64,000 nt of DNA from Aurantimonas sp. 22II-16-19i (GCF_002088275.1 NZ_AQQS01000002.1:1-64000); one strand, 5' to 3'. Positions 1 through 9,347 are shown, counted from the first letter of the stretch. Notes: generated by a model from the letters alone, not told the origin. A program made the numbers and translations.

Positions 1-79
1 CGACGCCTTCAACGGCATCGTCTCCCCCGCCGCCAGCACCGTCAGCGCCGCAGCCATTGCCGCCATCCGGCTGAAGTGA
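1..79 (+). CDS. C-terminal end of an unidentified protein (truncated by window edge)
   Basis: An open frame enters from the left edge and ends at a TGA at 77-79. Only about 25 codons are visible, ending in an alanine-rich stretch and the residues IRLK. This is too little to assign a family. The codons are GC-rich in third position like the neighbouring genes, which supports coding, but the frame could also be chance. The next gene lies on the opposite strand and converges on it. Confidence 0.35.
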   Translation, partial: DAFNGIVSPAASTVSAAAIAAIRLK

Positions 80-121
80 TGCGCGCTCGGGCTTGCCGGG
101 ACGGGCGGGGTGGAGGCTGTC

Positions 122-577
122 TCAGCCCCTGGCCGGAACGATCGTGACCAGGGCGTCGCGCGGATAGACGGACTCGAACAGGACGCCGTCGCCGGGCATG
201 AAGCGCAGGACCGTCTCGCCGTGGGTGTCGGCCATCACCAGCATGCCGTCGCCGGTCGCCCGCCACTGCGAGACGCGGGAGAGGTCGGGCGAAGAAGCGC
301 AATCGGGGCCGAGCGGGGCGGGCTCGAAGGCCTGCGCCGTGGGCTCGCGCCCGGCGACCTTGCAGCTGGCGCCCGATCGCAGATCGATCAGCCGGACCGC
401 CGAGGGCTCGCCGGAGGCCGGCTTGACGGAGCCGACGGCAGCCTGATCGATGGGCAGGACGTTGGTTCCCGCAAGCGTGTTGCCGAGGTCGATGCCCGGC
501 TCCGGGGCCGCCTGCAGCTTCGCGATCAGAAGCAGCGCGGCGGCGGCGGTGCCGAGAACAGTGGCCGTGAAGTTCAT
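122..577 (-). CDS. Secreted AprI/Inh-like (protease inhibitor-fold) protein
   Basis: A 151-residue protein starting with a signal peptide (hydrophobic residues about 6-22, then Ala-rich, with cleavage near AAPEP). An alternative start five codons upstream, at 592, exists; neither has a clear ribosome site. The C-terminal ~95 residues carry the pattern of the AprI/Inh metalloprotease-inhibitor fold: two cysteines (C72 and C93) that could form the family disulfide, a VSQW motif (W105), then the G-D-G-M-L-V-M and VLRF strands. In the family the fold inhibits serralysin-type proteases in the periplasm, but many alphaproteobacterial members have no known target, and I see no protease gene nearby. 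The fold assignment is by pattern only. Confidence 0.6.
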   Translation of the reverse strand: MNFTATVLGTAAAALLLIAKLQAAPEPGIDLGNTLAGTNVLPIDQAAVGSVKPASGEPSAVRLIDLRSGASCKVAGREPTAQAFEPAPLGPDCASSPDLSRVSQWRATGDGMLVMADTHGETVLRFMPGDGVLFESVYPRDALVTIVPARG

Positions 578-813
578 GAGACCGGAATCCATTAAGATTG
601 ACTGAACCCGATTATCGTCTCCGAAAGCTTAAGCGAACGTTGACGCGCCAGCGCGATGGTCAGATTCCGTTATGAATTCGCCGTGAGCGCGGGACGGCGG
701 ACGCTGTCCGGGCAGGCGATGCATCGCTGCGCTCGAATGGCGGCAGGCGCAATGACAGGACGGGCTGCAAGGTCTGTGCAGGGCCGGCACAGAGGCGGCG
801 TGGCGGGCACGGT

Positions 814-1833
814 TCAGTGCGGCGGCTTCCCGCCGCAGGACTGGCGAACCCTCAGCTCGGGCTGGATCAACGTCGTCTGCTCCACCGCCTCGGTCCCCTG
901 CAGCCGCTGCAGGAGGGCGCTCGCGGCCCGCTCGCCGACCTCGCTCTGGCCGTTGGAGACGGTGGTCAGCGGCGGCGTCGCGATCTCGGCTTCCTCGATG
1001 TCGTCATACCCGACCACCGCGACGTCGACGCCGGGGCGGATACCGGCGCGGGCGAGGCCGTACATCAGGCCGAGGGCGACGAGATCGGAGAAGCAGACGA
1101 TGGCCGTCGGGCGCTCGGGGATCGCCAGGAAGGTGGCGGCCGATGCGAAGCCGGAATGGCGGTCACGCGGGCCCTCGATCCGCCACTCGGGTCTTGCTTC
1201 GATGTCGGCGCGGGCAAGGCCGGCGAGATAGCCCGCCTCGCGCTCGCGCCCGGTCGAGGTGGCGCGGGTGCCGCCGATCATGGCGATCGAGCGGTGGCCG
1301 AGGGAGACGATATGATCGACGGCGAGGCCCATCCCGTAGGCGTCGTCGCCGCGAAAGCCGTGGACGCCGGCGCCTTCGATGGTGCGGGCGATCAGGATCA
1401 CCGGCAGGCCGTTCTCCTCCGCCAGCCCGATGTCGGCGGCCGGCGTGCCGAGTGCCGGGGAGAGGATCAGCCCGTCGGCGCCGAGCTGCAGCAGCGTGTC
1501 GATGAAGGAGCGCTGCTTCGACAGGTCGTCGTGGTGGTTGCAGAGGATGAAGGTCTGGCGATGCCGGTCGAGCTCGTTCTCGATCGACTTGAGGATCTCG
1601 CCGTAGAACGGGTTCATCACGTCATGCACGCAGACGCCGACGATGCCGGACCGCGAGGTCCGAAGGGAGGCGGCGCGGCGGTTGTAGATGTAGCCGAGCT
1701 CGCGGGCGGCGTCCTTGATCCGCTCGCGGGTGACGTCGGCGACGAGGGGGCTGTCCCGCAGCGCCAGCGACACGGTCGCGGTCGAAAGGCCGAGGGCCTC
1801 CGCGATGGTCGACAATTTCACCCTTTGCGCCAC
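814..1833 (-). CDS. LacI-family transcriptional regulator
   Basis: A 339-residue regulator. The N-terminal helix-turn-helix (residues about 5-26, with STIAEALGLS and ATVSLAL) is followed by a periplasmic-binding-protein-like effector domain typical of LacI/GalR proteins. I chose the GTG start at 1833 because it places the HTH at the very N-terminus, gives the usual family length and has a GGATGGGG ribosome site just upstream; an in-frame extension further upstream would be about 100 residues of arginine- and proline-rich, non-homologous sequence. Its effector is presumably a sugar or sugar derivative. No metabolic operon lies beside it in this window, so its targets may be to the left or distant. 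A small dyad upstream (1875-1888) may be its own operator. Confidence 0.88.
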   Translation of the reverse strand: MAQRVKLSTIAEALGLSTATVSLALRDSPLVADVTRERIKDAARELGYIYNRRAASLRTSRSGIVGVCVHDVMNPFYGEILKSIENELDRHRQTFILCNHHDDLSKQRSFIDTLLQLGADGLILSPALGTPAADIGLAEENGLPVILIARTIEGAGVHGFRGDDAYGMGLAVDHIVSLGHRSIAMIGGTRATSTGREREAGYLAGLARADIEARPEWRIEGPRDRHSGFASAATFLAIPERPTAIVCFSDLVALGLMYGLARAGIRPGVDVAVVGYDDIEEAEIATPPLTTVSNGQSEVGERAASALLQRLQGTEAVEQTTLIQPELRVRQSCGGKPPH

Positions 1834-1874
1834 GAACGACCGCAATCCCCATCCAGTGATCAGAGGTGATCTAT

Positions 1875-1888
1875 GGCAAAAGCTTGCC
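1875..1888. promoter_or_regulatory. Candidate LacI-type operator dyad
   Basis: GGCAA (1875-1879) and its complement TTGCC (1884-1888) flank the four-base centre AAGC, about 40 bp upstream of the LacI gene start. The size and centre resemble LacI-family operators, so autoregulation is plausible. The arms are short and chance cannot be excluded. Confidence 0.35.
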
Positions 1889-1955
1889 GATGCGGGAAGC
1901 CCTGCTTCGACACGCTGGCGCATCTCGATGCGGGATGAATGGCGGGCGCATGTGA

Positions 1956-1987
1956 AAAACCGCCCCGGGGGAGGACGGGGCGGTTTT
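1956..1987. terminator. Strong intrinsic terminator downstream of the small secreted protein gene
   Basis: A perfect 11-bp inverted repeat (AAAACCGCCCC at 1956-1966, GGGGCGGTTTT at 1977-1987) with a ten-base loop. On either strand the stem ends in a T run, so it can work as a bidirectional intrinsic terminator. It lies about 90 bp past the stop of the gene at 2079-2297 and insulates it from the LacI gene. Confidence 0.8.
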
Positions 1988-2078
1988 CCAGTGACTGTCC
2001 GGCGCCGGCGCAAGGGCCGGTGGGAGGGGATGGCCGGACAGCGGGGGACACGATGGCTCGGAGGGGCCGCGATGACGC

Positions 2079-2297
2079 TCAGTGGCAGGTGCGGACGCGC
2101 TTCCAGACCCAGAGCTTGTTGCCGCACTCGTCGTAGCCGGCGAAGACCTTGCGCTTCTCGACGTGGCAGACCTTCTCGTAGCGAACGGTGTCGTAGCCAT
2201 GGTGCTTCTTGTGGTAGCCGCCGGCATTGGCGGGGGCCGACAGGGCGGCGGCGGCGGTGACGACGGTGGCGATCGCGATGATGGTGTTGCGGATCAT
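2079..2297 (-). CDS. Small secreted protein with signal peptide (unknown function)
   Basis: A 72-residue protein. The start at 2297 has a strong ribosome site (AGGAG, about 7 bases upstream). Residues 1-25 are a clear signal peptide (MIRNT, a hydrophobic alanine-rich core, cleavage at ANA-GG). The mature ~47 residues are rich in Lys, His, Tyr and Val and contain three cysteines and a G-Y-D-E-C-G-N-K-L-W motif. I do not recognise the family; such small basic secreted proteins are common in Hyphomicrobiales. The strong terminator after it suggests a well-expressed single-gene transcript. The odd cysteine number would allow one disulfide plus a free thiol, or metal binding with the histidines. 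Confidence 0.75.
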   Translation of the reverse strand: MIRNTIIAIATVVTAAAALSAPANAGGYHKKHHGYDTVRYEKVCHVEKRKVFAGYDECGNKLWVWKRVRTCH

Positions 2298-2582
2298 TTC
2301 GGGCTCTCCTCTGTTTGACCGATGCCCGGAGAGTGAAAGGCCGAGAGCGGTTTTTGCGGGATGGCTCCGGTTGCAGCTCTGTTGGCGATCTGCGGATGCG
2401 ATGCCGGACAGCCGATGCCGACGGTTGAGGATGCGGAACGAAAAGCTTTGCACACTTAGTAAAAAAGCCGAAAAATACCAGATGATGCCGCCTGCTTCAT
2501 TAAGTAAGGCGCCGGATTTGGCTATAGTTCAAATAGGAGTCATGTAGGCTGTAACTGGTTTGAAATTATTCATTGGCCTTCT

Positions 2583-3122
2583 ATGCCAGATATATCCCGG
2601 CAGAAGGCGTGGCGGCAGATGGCATTATCCAGGCGGACATTCATCGCGGCATGCGCTCTGGCGCCGCTCGGCTGCATGCAGGCACGCGCGGCGGCCGGGG
2701 CCGGCCTCGACGACCCGGCACAGCCGGTTCTCGCGGTCAGCCGGAACGGCACCCGTCTCGCTGCCTTGAGCCGGGCCGAGCTCGCGGCGATGCCTCAGGC
2801 CCGGATCGCGACCCGCACCCCCTGGAACGACACGGCGGTGGTCTACGAGGGTCCATTGCTCGCGGATCTCCTTGCCCGGTTCGGCGACGGGCACGGAGAA
2901 CTGCGGCTTCTGGCTTTGAACGACTACATGGTGACGGCGGATGCCGCGCTCCTGACGGAGGCGGGAGCGATCCTCGCGGTCAAGCAGGACGGGACGTTCC
3001 TGACGATGTCCCGCAAGGGCCCGGTCTTCGTGATGTTTCCCTTCGATGACGATCCGCGACTGCAGTCCCAGCCTTACTACAGCCGGGCGGTCTGGCAGCT
3101 CGTCGAGATCGAGCTGCTATGA
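2583..3122 (+). CDS. Exported molybdopterin-oxidoreductase-fold protein lacking the Mo-ligand cysteine
   Basis: A 179-residue protein with a twin-arginine-like export signal (SRRTFIAACALAP, residues about 16-28). The mature part resembles the sulfite-oxidase-type molybdopterin-binding fold (PF00174), including the SRAELAAMPQ, Y-E-G-P-L-L-A-D-L-L and S-R-K-G-P-V-F-V-M-F-P-F segments. All cysteines lie in the signal sequence, so the cysteine that holds molybdenum in true enzymes is absent and catalysis is unlikely. Its stop overlaps the start of the GGDEF-EAL gene (ATGA), so I infer a periplasmic ligand-binding or sensory partner for that membrane enzyme. Start uncertain: 2583 or 2619; the latter begins closer to the twin arginines. 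Confidence 0.75.
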   Translation: MPDISRQKAWRQMALSRRTFIAACALAPLGCMQARAAAGAGLDDPAQPVLAVSRNGTRLAALSRAELAAMPQARIATRTPWNDTAVVYEGPLLADLLARFGDGHGELRLLALNDYMVTADAALLTEAGAILAVKQDGTFLTMSRKGPVFVMFPFDDDPRLQSQPYYSRAVWQLVEIELL

Positions 3123-5113
3123 GCCTCTTTGCAAGGAGCGGGCCGATCGGCATGCGATGGTTCGTCGCGGTACTTCTGGTCGCGACGGTGCTGCTGGCGG
3201 CCCTGGCGATCAAGACGTCGATGGAGACGCAGAGCTATCAGCGCGGCCTCGTCGAGGCCTCGTCCTACAACGCCACCTTCGACTATTCCCGCACCCAGGT
3301 CGAAATCGAACGGCTCGCCCATGCGATCACCAGCCTCGCAGAGGGGGACGGGACGCGCGCTCAGATGGAGATCGCCTTCGCCGTCCTGAGGACGCGTCTC
3401 GACACCCTGCCGGTCTCGATCACCGGGCGGCCGTTCCGCGATGCCTTGACCGCTCGCGATGAGCTGTCCCGCACATGCGACGAGATCGAGGCGATGCTGC
3501 CGCGGCTCGCCGACCAGGCCGTGGCGCGCGACGCCGTCGAAAGGCTCGGTGCGGTCGCCCGCCGGTTTTCCAATCTGGCGACGGTGTCGAACGCGGTGCA
3601 GGGCGACATCGTCGAGGGGTGGCGCCAGCGTCTGTCGGCATCGCTCGACGAGCTCAGCCTCAACCTGCGCCTCCTCTGCGCCAACGGTCTCCTGCTGATC
3701 ATCGCCCTGATCCACCAGAAGCTGCATTTCCGGCGCCAGGCCCTGACCGATTCCCTGACCGGCCTGCCCAACCGCGCGGCGTTTCGCGAGTGGACGGGGC
3801 GGGCCGACGGGGCGAGGGAGATCGCCATCGCCGTGATCGACGTCGACCTGTTCAAGGAGATCAACGACGACTGCGGTCAGCAGCGAGGCGACCTGTTGCT
3901 GCGAAGGCTCGGCGTGATCCTGCGCGAGGCGGTCGGTCGGCGCGGCGAGGCCGCCCGGATCGGCGGCGACGAGTTCGCCCTGATGTTCATCGGCGATGCG
4001 GCGTTCGAGCGCGCGAATGCGGCCTGTTCCGACGTCGCCCGCAGGCTCGGCAAGGCGGCGGTCGGCTGCTGCGACCAGCCGCTGCTGACGCTCAGCGTCG
4101 GCCTGGCGGCGGCACGGGGCGGCGAACGGGAACTGGAGGCGCTTCTCCTCGATGCCGACGCTGCGATGTATTGCGCCAAGCGGGACGGCGGCAACCGCCT
4201 GGTCGTCGCGACGCAGGAATTCCGCAACGAGATCGAACATCGCCGGCAGGTCCAGCGGGATATCGTCAACGCGGTTTCGCGCGGGGAGTTCGAGACGGTG
4301 TTCCAGCCGATCGTCGACACCGCCGACTTGCGCCCGCAGGGCTTCGAGGCACTGCTGCGCTGGAACCATCCCACCCTCGGCCGGCTTCCGCCGGACTTCT
4401 TCATCCCGCTGGCCGAGGAAAACGGCGCGATCATCCCGATCGGCCGCTTCGTGCTCGACCGCGCCCTGACCATCGCCGCGAACTGGCCGGAGGCCCTGAC
4501 CGTCTCGGTCAACGTCTCGCCGCTGCAGCTCGGCGAGAAGGGGTTCGTCGCCGACGTGCGCCAGGCGCTGGAGCGCCACCGCGTCGCGCCCCGGCGGCTG
4601 ATCCTCGAGATCACCGAGACGGTGCTGATCAGGACGGCCAATGCGAGCGCCGTCCTCGACGGCCTGCGGGCGCTCGGCGTCGGCATCGCGCTCGACGATT
4701 TCGGCACCGGCTATGCCTCGATGGGCTATCTGCGGCAGTATCGGTTCGACAAGATCAAGATCGACAAGTCCTTCGTCTCGACGATGATCGAGGAGGACAA
4801 GAGCGCCGCCATCGTCCGGGCGATCTGCGGGCTGGCGCGGGAGATCTCGGCGACGGTCGTCGCCGAGGGAATCGAGACCCAGCAGCTCCTGTCCCTCGTC
4901 GCCGCGTCCGGCTGCGAGTCCGGCCAGGGCTACCTGTTCGCACGGCCGATGAGCGCGCTTCACACCGCCCTGTTCATCGAGAAGCACGGCTGGAGCAGCG
5001 CCGCCCCGCCGAGGCCGGCGACCATCCGTCTCGCCGCGAACTCATCCTCGGTCCGAGCGATCGGGTCGGATCATCCATCCGGTCCGCGCGGCGACCGAGT
5101 GGATGTCACCTGA
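3119..5113 (+). CDS. Membrane-bound GGDEF-EAL protein (c-di-GMP synthesis/hydrolysis)
   Basis: A 664-residue protein. A transmembrane segment at about 13-32, a periplasmic helical region at about 33-180 and a second membrane helix at about 182-198 precede the cytoplasmic domains. The GGDEF domain has an intact GGDEF motif (residues 282-286) and D-S-L-T-G-L-P-N; no RxxD inhibitory site precedes it. The EAL domain has intact EAL (410-412), the DDFGTGYAS loop and the KIDKSF segment, so both activities are possible. It is translationally coupled by a 4-base overlap to the exported molybdopterin-fold protein upstream, which probably signals to its periplasmic region. Output is presumably a switch between attachment and motility through c-di-GMP. 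Confidence 0.92.
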   Translation: MSLFARSGPIGMRWFVAVLLVATVLLAALAIKTSMETQSYQRGLVEASSYNATFDYSRTQVEIERLAHAITSLAEGDGTRAQMEIAFAVLRTRLDTLPVSITGRPFRDALTARDELSRTCDEIEAMLPRLADQAVARDAVERLGAVARRFSNLATVSNAVQGDIVEGWRQRLSASLDELSLNLRLLCANGLLLIIALIHQKLHFRRQALTDSLTGLPNRAAFREWTGRADGAREIAIAVIDVDLFKEINDDCGQQRGDLLLRRLGVILREAVGRRGEAARIGGDEFALMFIGDAAFERANAACSDVARRLGKAAVGCCDQPLLTLSVGLAAARGGERELEALLLDADAAMYCAKRDGGNRLVVATQEFRNEIEHRRQVQRDIVNAVSRGEFETVFQPIVDTADLRPQGFEALLRWNHPTLGRLPPDFFIPLAEENGAIIPIGRFVLDRALTIAANWPEALTVSVNVSPLQLGEKGFVADVRQALERHRVAPRRLILEITETVLIRTANASAVLDGLRALGVGIALDDFGTGYASMGYLRQYRFDKIKIDKSFVSTMIEEDKSAAIVRAICGLAREISATVVAEGIETQQLLSLVAASGCESGQGYLFARPMSALHTALFIEKHGWSSAAPPRPATIRLAANSSSVRAIGSDHPSGPRGDRVDVT

Positions 5114-5177
5114 CGGCGGCCGAGGGTTCGGGCGAACCGGGAGGAAGCGGTCGCGGCTCGACCGGTGCCGCCCGGCG

Positions 5178-5807
5178 CTACTTGGTGCCGTACATGCGGT
5201 CGCCGGCGTCGCCGAGGCCGGGAACGATGTATCCCTTCTCGTTGAGATGGCTGTCGATCGCCGCGGTGAAGACGGGAACGTCCGGATGGGAGGCCGTGAA
5301 GCGCTCGATCCCTTCAGGCGCGGCGAGCAGGCAGAGGAAGCGGATGTTGCGGGCGCCGCGCTCCTTCAGCTTGTCGATCGCGGCGGTGGCCGAATTGGCC
5401 GTTGCCAGCATCGGGTCGACGACGATGACGAGCCGGTCGGCGAGATCTTCGGGGGCCTTGAAGTAGTATTCGACCGGCTGCAGCGTCTCGTGGTCGCGGT
5501 AGATGCCGACATGGGCGACGCGGGCCGCCGGCACGAGATCGAGCATGCCTTCCAGAAGCCCGTTGCCGGCCCGCAGGATCGAGGCGAAGACGAGCTTCTT
5601 GCCTTCCAGCGTCGGCGAATCGATCGTCGCCATCGGCGTCTCGATCCGCTTCGTCGTCAGGACGAGGTTGCGCGTCACCTCGTAGCACAAGAGCGTCGAG
5701 ATCTCCCGCAACAGGCGCCGGAAGCTCGCCGTGGAGGTTTCCTTGTCGCGCATGATCGTCAGCTTGTGCTGGACCAGCGGGTGATCGATGACGGTGACGT
5801 TCTCCAT
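5178..5807 (-). CDS. upp: Uracil phosphoribosyltransferase
   Basis: A 209-residue enzyme, the usual length for bacterial Upp. It makes UMP from uracil and PRPP in pyrimidine salvage. Recognisable segments are [11 protein letters not shown] at the N-terminus, S-I-L-R-A-G at 76-81 and the PRPP-binding loop DPMLATANS (131-139), where most homologues read DPMLATGGS; this is a conservative variant. The C-terminal [10 protein letters not shown] block is typical. It is the last gene of the deoB-add-upp salvage operon, 41 bp after add. Confidence 0.95.
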   Translation of the reverse strand: MENVTVIDHPLVQHKLTIMRDKETSTASFRRLLREISTLLCYEVTRNLVLTTKRIETPMATIDSPTLEGKKLVFASILRAGNGLLEGMLDLVPAARVAHVGIYRDHETLQPVEYYFKAPEDLADRLVIVVDPMLATANSATAAIDKLKERGARNIRFLCLLAAPEGIERFTASHPDVPVFTAAIDSHLNEKGYIVPGLGDAGDRMYGTK

Positions 5808-5848
5808 GGGGCTCTCTTTCTCGGCTGGCGCTTGGCTTTGCGCCCGGT

Positions 5849-6883
5849 CTAATGCGATGCGCCCGGCGCGCCAAGCGAAAGCGCCTCGATCTGCAGACGG
5901 TCGAGCAGCGTCCGCCTCAGATCCGCCTCGACGAAGGCGGCTTCGAGAGCGTTGCGGGTGAGGGCGATGCGTTCGGCCGGGCCGAGACCGTTCTCGGCGG
6001 CGAGACGGTACTCGCGGGCAAGGTCGGTATGGAAGAAGGGCGGGTCGTCGGCGCCGAGGCAGGCTTTCACGCCGGCCTCGACCAGTCGCTTCAGCGGATG
6101 GGAGGCGATGTCGGGGTAAAGGCCGAGGGCAAGGTTCGAGCCCGGACAGACTTCCAGGACGATACCCCTTTCGGCGATCCCGCGCACGAGGTCCGGATCC
6201 TCGATCGCGCGGACGCCGTGGCCGATCCGGGAAGGCTTCAGGCAGGCGATCGTCTCGCGCACGCTCTCTGGTCCGCAGAGCTCGCCGGCATGGGCGGTGA
6301 GCCCGAGCCCGGCGTCGCGGGCGATGTCGAAGGCCCGCATGAAGTCTCTGGGCTGGCCGATCCGCTCGTCTCCGGCAAGATTGAAGCCGGTGATCAGCGG
6401 CCGGCCGGCCCCTGCGGCAAATCGCGCCGCCGCCTCGACGGCCTCCGCTCCGAGATGGCGGACGCCGACGGCGATCATCCTCGCCTCGATGCCGGTCTCC
6501 CGCCGGGCCCGGGCGATCCCCGCCGCAAGGCCGCGGGCATAGACGTCCGGCTCGGTGCCGCTCGCCCTCGCATGGTCGGGCGAGATGAAGAACTCTGCAT
6601 AGAGCGCGCCCGCCGCGGCAAGGCCCGAGAGATGCGCGAAGGCGAGATCGGCATAGTCCCCCTCGCTCCGGAACACCGTCGAGGCAAGGTCGTAGGCGGC
6701 GAGAAAGCTGGTGAAGTCGTGCCAGACATAGGCGCCGTCGCGGATGATGGCGGAAACGTCGATGCCGTGGCTCGCGGCAAGGCGCTCGACCAGGGCGGGG
6801 GGCGCGGCGCCCTCGATGTGGCAGTGGAGTTCGGCCAGCGGAAAGCATTGCTCGCGCCTGGCGTGGGCGGCTGCGATGCTCAC
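5849..6883 (-). CDS. add: Adenosine deaminase
   Basis: A 344-residue amidohydrolase converting adenosine or deoxyadenosine to inosine. Metal and catalytic motifs are present: HCH (H20, H22) near the N-terminus, the L-T-A-H-A-G-E segment with the catalytic Glu, R-I-G-H-G and L-G-A-D-D-P. The GTG start at 6883 overlaps the deoB stop (GTGA), giving translational coupling, and places the HCHIEG motif at the usual distance from the N-terminus. Together with deoB and upp it channels nucleosides to bases and pentose phosphates. Confidence 0.94.
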   Translation of the reverse strand: MSIAAAHARREQCFPLAELHCHIEGAAPPALVERLAASHGIDVSAIIRDGAYVWHDFTSFLAAYDLASTVFRSEGDYADLAFAHLSGLAAAGALYAEFFISPDHARASGTEPDVYARGLAAGIARARRETGIEARMIAVGVRHLGAEAVEAAARFAAGAGRPLITGFNLAGDERIGQPRDFMRAFDIARDAGLGLTAHAGELCGPESVRETIACLKPSRIGHGVRAIEDPDLVRGIAERGIVLEVCPGSNLALGLYPDIASHPLKRLVEAGVKACLGADDPPFFHTDLAREYRLAAENGLGPAERIALTRNALEAAFVEADLRRTLLDRLQIEALSLGAPGASH

Positions 6884-8076
6884 AGGAAGCTCCGGCCGTG
6901 TTCGCCCGCAGCAAGGCCGAGATGGGCGGCGACGCTTGCGCCGATGTCGGCGAAGGTCTCCCGCCGGCCGATCGGCTTCGGCTGGATGCCGGGCCCGAAG
7001 GCGAGGACGGGAACGATTTCGCGGGTGTGGTCCGACCCCCGGAACGTCGGGTCGCAGCCGTGGTCCGCGGTGACGACGGCGAGGTCGCCGGGTCGCAGCG
7101 CGGCCTGAAGCTCCGGCAGCCGGGCGTCGAAGGCCTCGAGCGCCGCGGCATAGCCGGCGACGTCGCGCCGATGGCCATGGAGCATGTCGAAATCGATGAA
7201 GTTGGCGAAGACGAGGTCGCCGTCTTGCGCCTCGCTCACCGCCTCCAGCATGCGGTCGAACAGCGCCATGTTGCCGTCGCCCTTGAGGACGCGGGAAATG
7301 CCGCGATGAGCGAAGATGTCGGCGGTCTTGCCGATGGCGTGGACGCTGCGGCCGGCGTCCACGGCCCGTTCCAGAAGGGTCGGCTGGGGCGGCGGCACCG
7401 AATAGTCGCGGCGGTTGGCGGTACGGGCGAAGGTCTCGGCGCTCTCGCCGGTGAAGGGGCGGGCGATCACCCGGCCGATGTTCAGGGGATCGACGTGGCG
7501 GCGGGCGGCGGCGCAGAGCTCGTAGAGCGCGTCGAGGCCGAAATGCGTCTCGTGCGCGGCGATCTGCAGGACGCTGTCGGAGGAGGTGTAGAGGATCGGC
7601 CTGCCGGTCGCGATGCTCTCCTCGCCGAACTCCCGGATGATCTCGGTGCCGGAGGCGTGCCGGTCGCCGAGGATGCCGGGGATCCCGGCATCGTCGACGA
7701 TCTGCCGGACGAGTTCGGCCGGGAAGGCCGGGACGGTGTGGGGGAAATAGCCCCAGTCGAAGAGCACCGGGACGCCGGCGATCTCCCAATGACCGGAGGG
7801 CGTGTCCTTGCCGCGGGAGATCTCGCAGGCCGAGCCCCAGATGGCGTCTGGGCGCAGGACCGATTCACCCCGCCCGGCGGCGGCGAAGAGGCCGAGGCGT
7901 TCGAGGTTGGGCAGCGCCAGCGGACCCTTGCGCAGGCCGTCGCGGTCGGCCCGGCCGGATCGGCAGGCCGCAAAGACGTGGCCGAAGGTGTCGGCGCCGG
8001 CGTCGCCGAAGGCGGCCGCATCGGGCGCCGCGCCGATCCCGACGGAATCGAGCACCATGATGATCGCCCGCGTCAT
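6880..8076 (-). CDS. deoB: Phosphopentomutase
   Basis: A 398-residue alkaline-phosphatase-superfamily enzyme that interconverts (deoxy)ribose 1-phosphate and 5-phosphate. The N-terminal metal site M-V-L-D-S-V-G-I-G, the K-D-T-P-S-G-H-W-E segment with the phosphorylated Thr, and the C-terminal T-A-D-H-G-C-D-P-T and S-D-H-T-R-E motifs are all present. It is the first gene seen of the salvage operon; cdd or deoA, often adjacent in rhizobia, are not in the window. Confidence 0.96.
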   Translation of the reverse strand: MTRAIIMVLDSVGIGAAPDAAAFGDAGADTFGHVFAACRSGRADRDGLRKGPLALPNLERLGLFAAAGRGESVLRPDAIWGSACEISRGKDTPSGHWEIAGVPVLFDWGYFPHTVPAFPAELVRQIVDDAGIPGILGDRHASGTEIIREFGEESIATGRPILYTSSDSVLQIAAHETHFGLDALYELCAAARRHVDPLNIGRVIARPFTGESAETFARTANRRDYSVPPPQPTLLERAVDAGRSVHAIGKTADIFAHRGISRVLKGDGNMALFDRMLEAVSEAQDGDLVFANFIDFDMLHGHRRDVAGYAAALEAFDARLPELQAALRPGDLAVVTADHGCDPTFRGSDHTREIVPVLAFGPGIQPKPIGRRETFADIGASVAAHLGLAAGEHGRSFL

Positions 8077-8259
8077 GTCACGTCTTCTCCCCGTCGTCGC
8101 TGCCCGCTCGCGCTGCCCGACCCCGCCGGGCCTCGCCGAACGGGCGATCCGCCGCCGACCAGCGACCTTGCCCGAGACACGATGGCCCGAGAGCCTGCCG
8201 AGCCCCCGGCTCGTGCGAATCTGGAAGCCGCGGAGAAAATTGACAGTCGGGAGGCCCGG

Positions 8260-8850
8260 TCAGCAGCCGGTGCAGGTGATCTGATGGGTCAGGCGGGGCG
8301 TGTGGTAGCTGGTCTCGCCCATGACGATCGGCCCGATGAGACCGAAGCCGCCGAGGGCCTCGTAGGAGTAGTAGGCTTCGGCGACGAGGATGTAGGTGTC
8401 CTTTTCGCCCGCGAACTGGCTGGGGAGGGTGTAGTCGTTCCCCTTGGCGAGCGCGGTCGTGCCGACCAGGGTGTTGTGGGAGCGGGTCCAGTCGACCGTC
8501 GCCTTGCCCGTGTCGTCGACCTTCACCTGGGTGACGCGCAGGAACACGTCGTCGGCGCTGTAGGGCTGCATCAGCGAGGCCGTGACGGCGAACAGCCCGT
8601 CAATCTGGTTCGGCGTCGTCGCCTCGACCTGGCCGACGAGATCGCCGATCGTACCGGCGGCGTTGTGGATCTTCCGGTTGATGGACACGGCCATCGCCGT
8701 GTCGGACCCACCCATGTAGACCACCGCGACGAACGGCACGACGAGGGCGAATTCCACGGCGGCGGCGCCGCGGCGATCCCGCGGCAATCGGGCCAGCGTC
8801 GCCAGGGTGCAGGCGAGCGTTCGGCGAAGGCTCCCGGTCAGGTCCTGCAT
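8260..8850 (-). CDS. TadE-type pseudopilin (Tad pilus)
   Basis: A 196-residue protein with a class IV-B prepilin-like leader: a basic N-terminus, the G-AAAVE-F processing site (cleavage after Gly, Glu at +5) near residue 30 and a following hydrophobic helix. The C-terminal part is periplasmic and beta-rich, ending in a short C-T-G-C motif that could form a disulfide. It starts within the stop of the upstream TadE gene (TGATG), so both are made together. TadE/TadF proteins are processed by the CpaA/TadV peptidase and are needed for Flp pilus assembly; this one probably plays the TadF role. Confidence 0.85.
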   Translation of the reverse strand: MQDLTGSLRRTLACTLATLARLPRDRRGAAAVEFALVVPFVAVVYMGGSDTAMAVSINRKIHNAAGTIGDLVGQVEATTPNQIDGLFAVTASLMQPYSADDVFLRVTQVKVDDTGKATVDWTRSHNTLVGTTALAKGNDYTLPSQFAGEKDTYILVAEAYYSYEALGGFGLIGPIVMGETSYHTPRLTHQITCTGC

Positions 8851-9347
8851 CAGTAGGGCTCCGTCATGAATGCGGCGCTGCCGACGATGACGAACGAATG
8901 GTCGCTCATCTGGGTGGCCAGCTCCCGCAGGACGTCGACGTAGAGCGGCCATTTGTAATAGGCCTTGAGCGCGGTGACCTTCTCCCCGGAGGGGCTGGCG
9001 AAGCCGAAGCCGGTGGTGTCGAGATCGCCGTCCTTGACCGGCACGTTGGTGGGAACGAGGCCGAAGGAATCGTAGGTCTTCAGGTCGACATGAAGTTTCG
9101 CGCAGTCGAAGAGGAAGTCCACCTCGTCGCAGAGCTTCTGCTTGAATTCCGTCGCATCGAGGCCCGCGGTGGTAATCTGGCCGGTGCGCACCTCGCGACC
9201 GACCTTCGCCACGGCCCGGTCCATGACGAGTTCGGCGTAGAAGATCGTCGAGGTCTCGATGAGAACCATCATGAGCAGAAAGAACGGGAAGGCGAGCAAG
9301 GCGAATTCGACCGCCATCGCTCCGTCGCGGTTGCGAAGAAACGGCAC
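8850..9347 (-). CDS. TadE-family pilus assembly protein
   Basis: A 165-residue pseudopilin with the leader R-N-R-D-G-A-M-A-V-E-F: cleavage after Gly, Glu at +5, then a hydrophobic segment (about 17-38) matching the TadE domain. The GTG start at 9347 has a good ribosome site (GAAGG, 6-7 bases upstream). An ATG at 9413 would add 22 arginine-rich residues and lacks such a site. Two cysteines in the periplasmic part (LCDEV, DCAK) may form a disulfide. It is co-translated with the second TadE-type gene. Confidence 0.85.
   Translation of the reverse strand: MPFLRNRDGAMAVEFALLAFPFFLLMMVLIETSTIFYAELVMDRAVAKVGREVRTGQITTAGLDATEFKQKLCDEVDFLFDCAKLHVDLKTYDSFGLVPTNVPVKDGDLDTTGFGFASPSGEKVTALKAYYKWPLYVDVLRELATQMSDHSFVIVGSAAFMTEPY

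Noticed and set aside
2535-2547. AGGAG followed by ATG-TAG, a possible minimal start-stop leader upstream of the 2583 operon
   Set aside because: Spacing of two bases between the ribosome site and ATG is too short and no known function supports it.
3077-5466. Long open frames overlapping the GGDEF-EAL gene on both strands
   Set aside because: Translations are Arg/Gly/Ala/Asp low-complexity. Intact GGDEF and EAL motifs identify the real frame.
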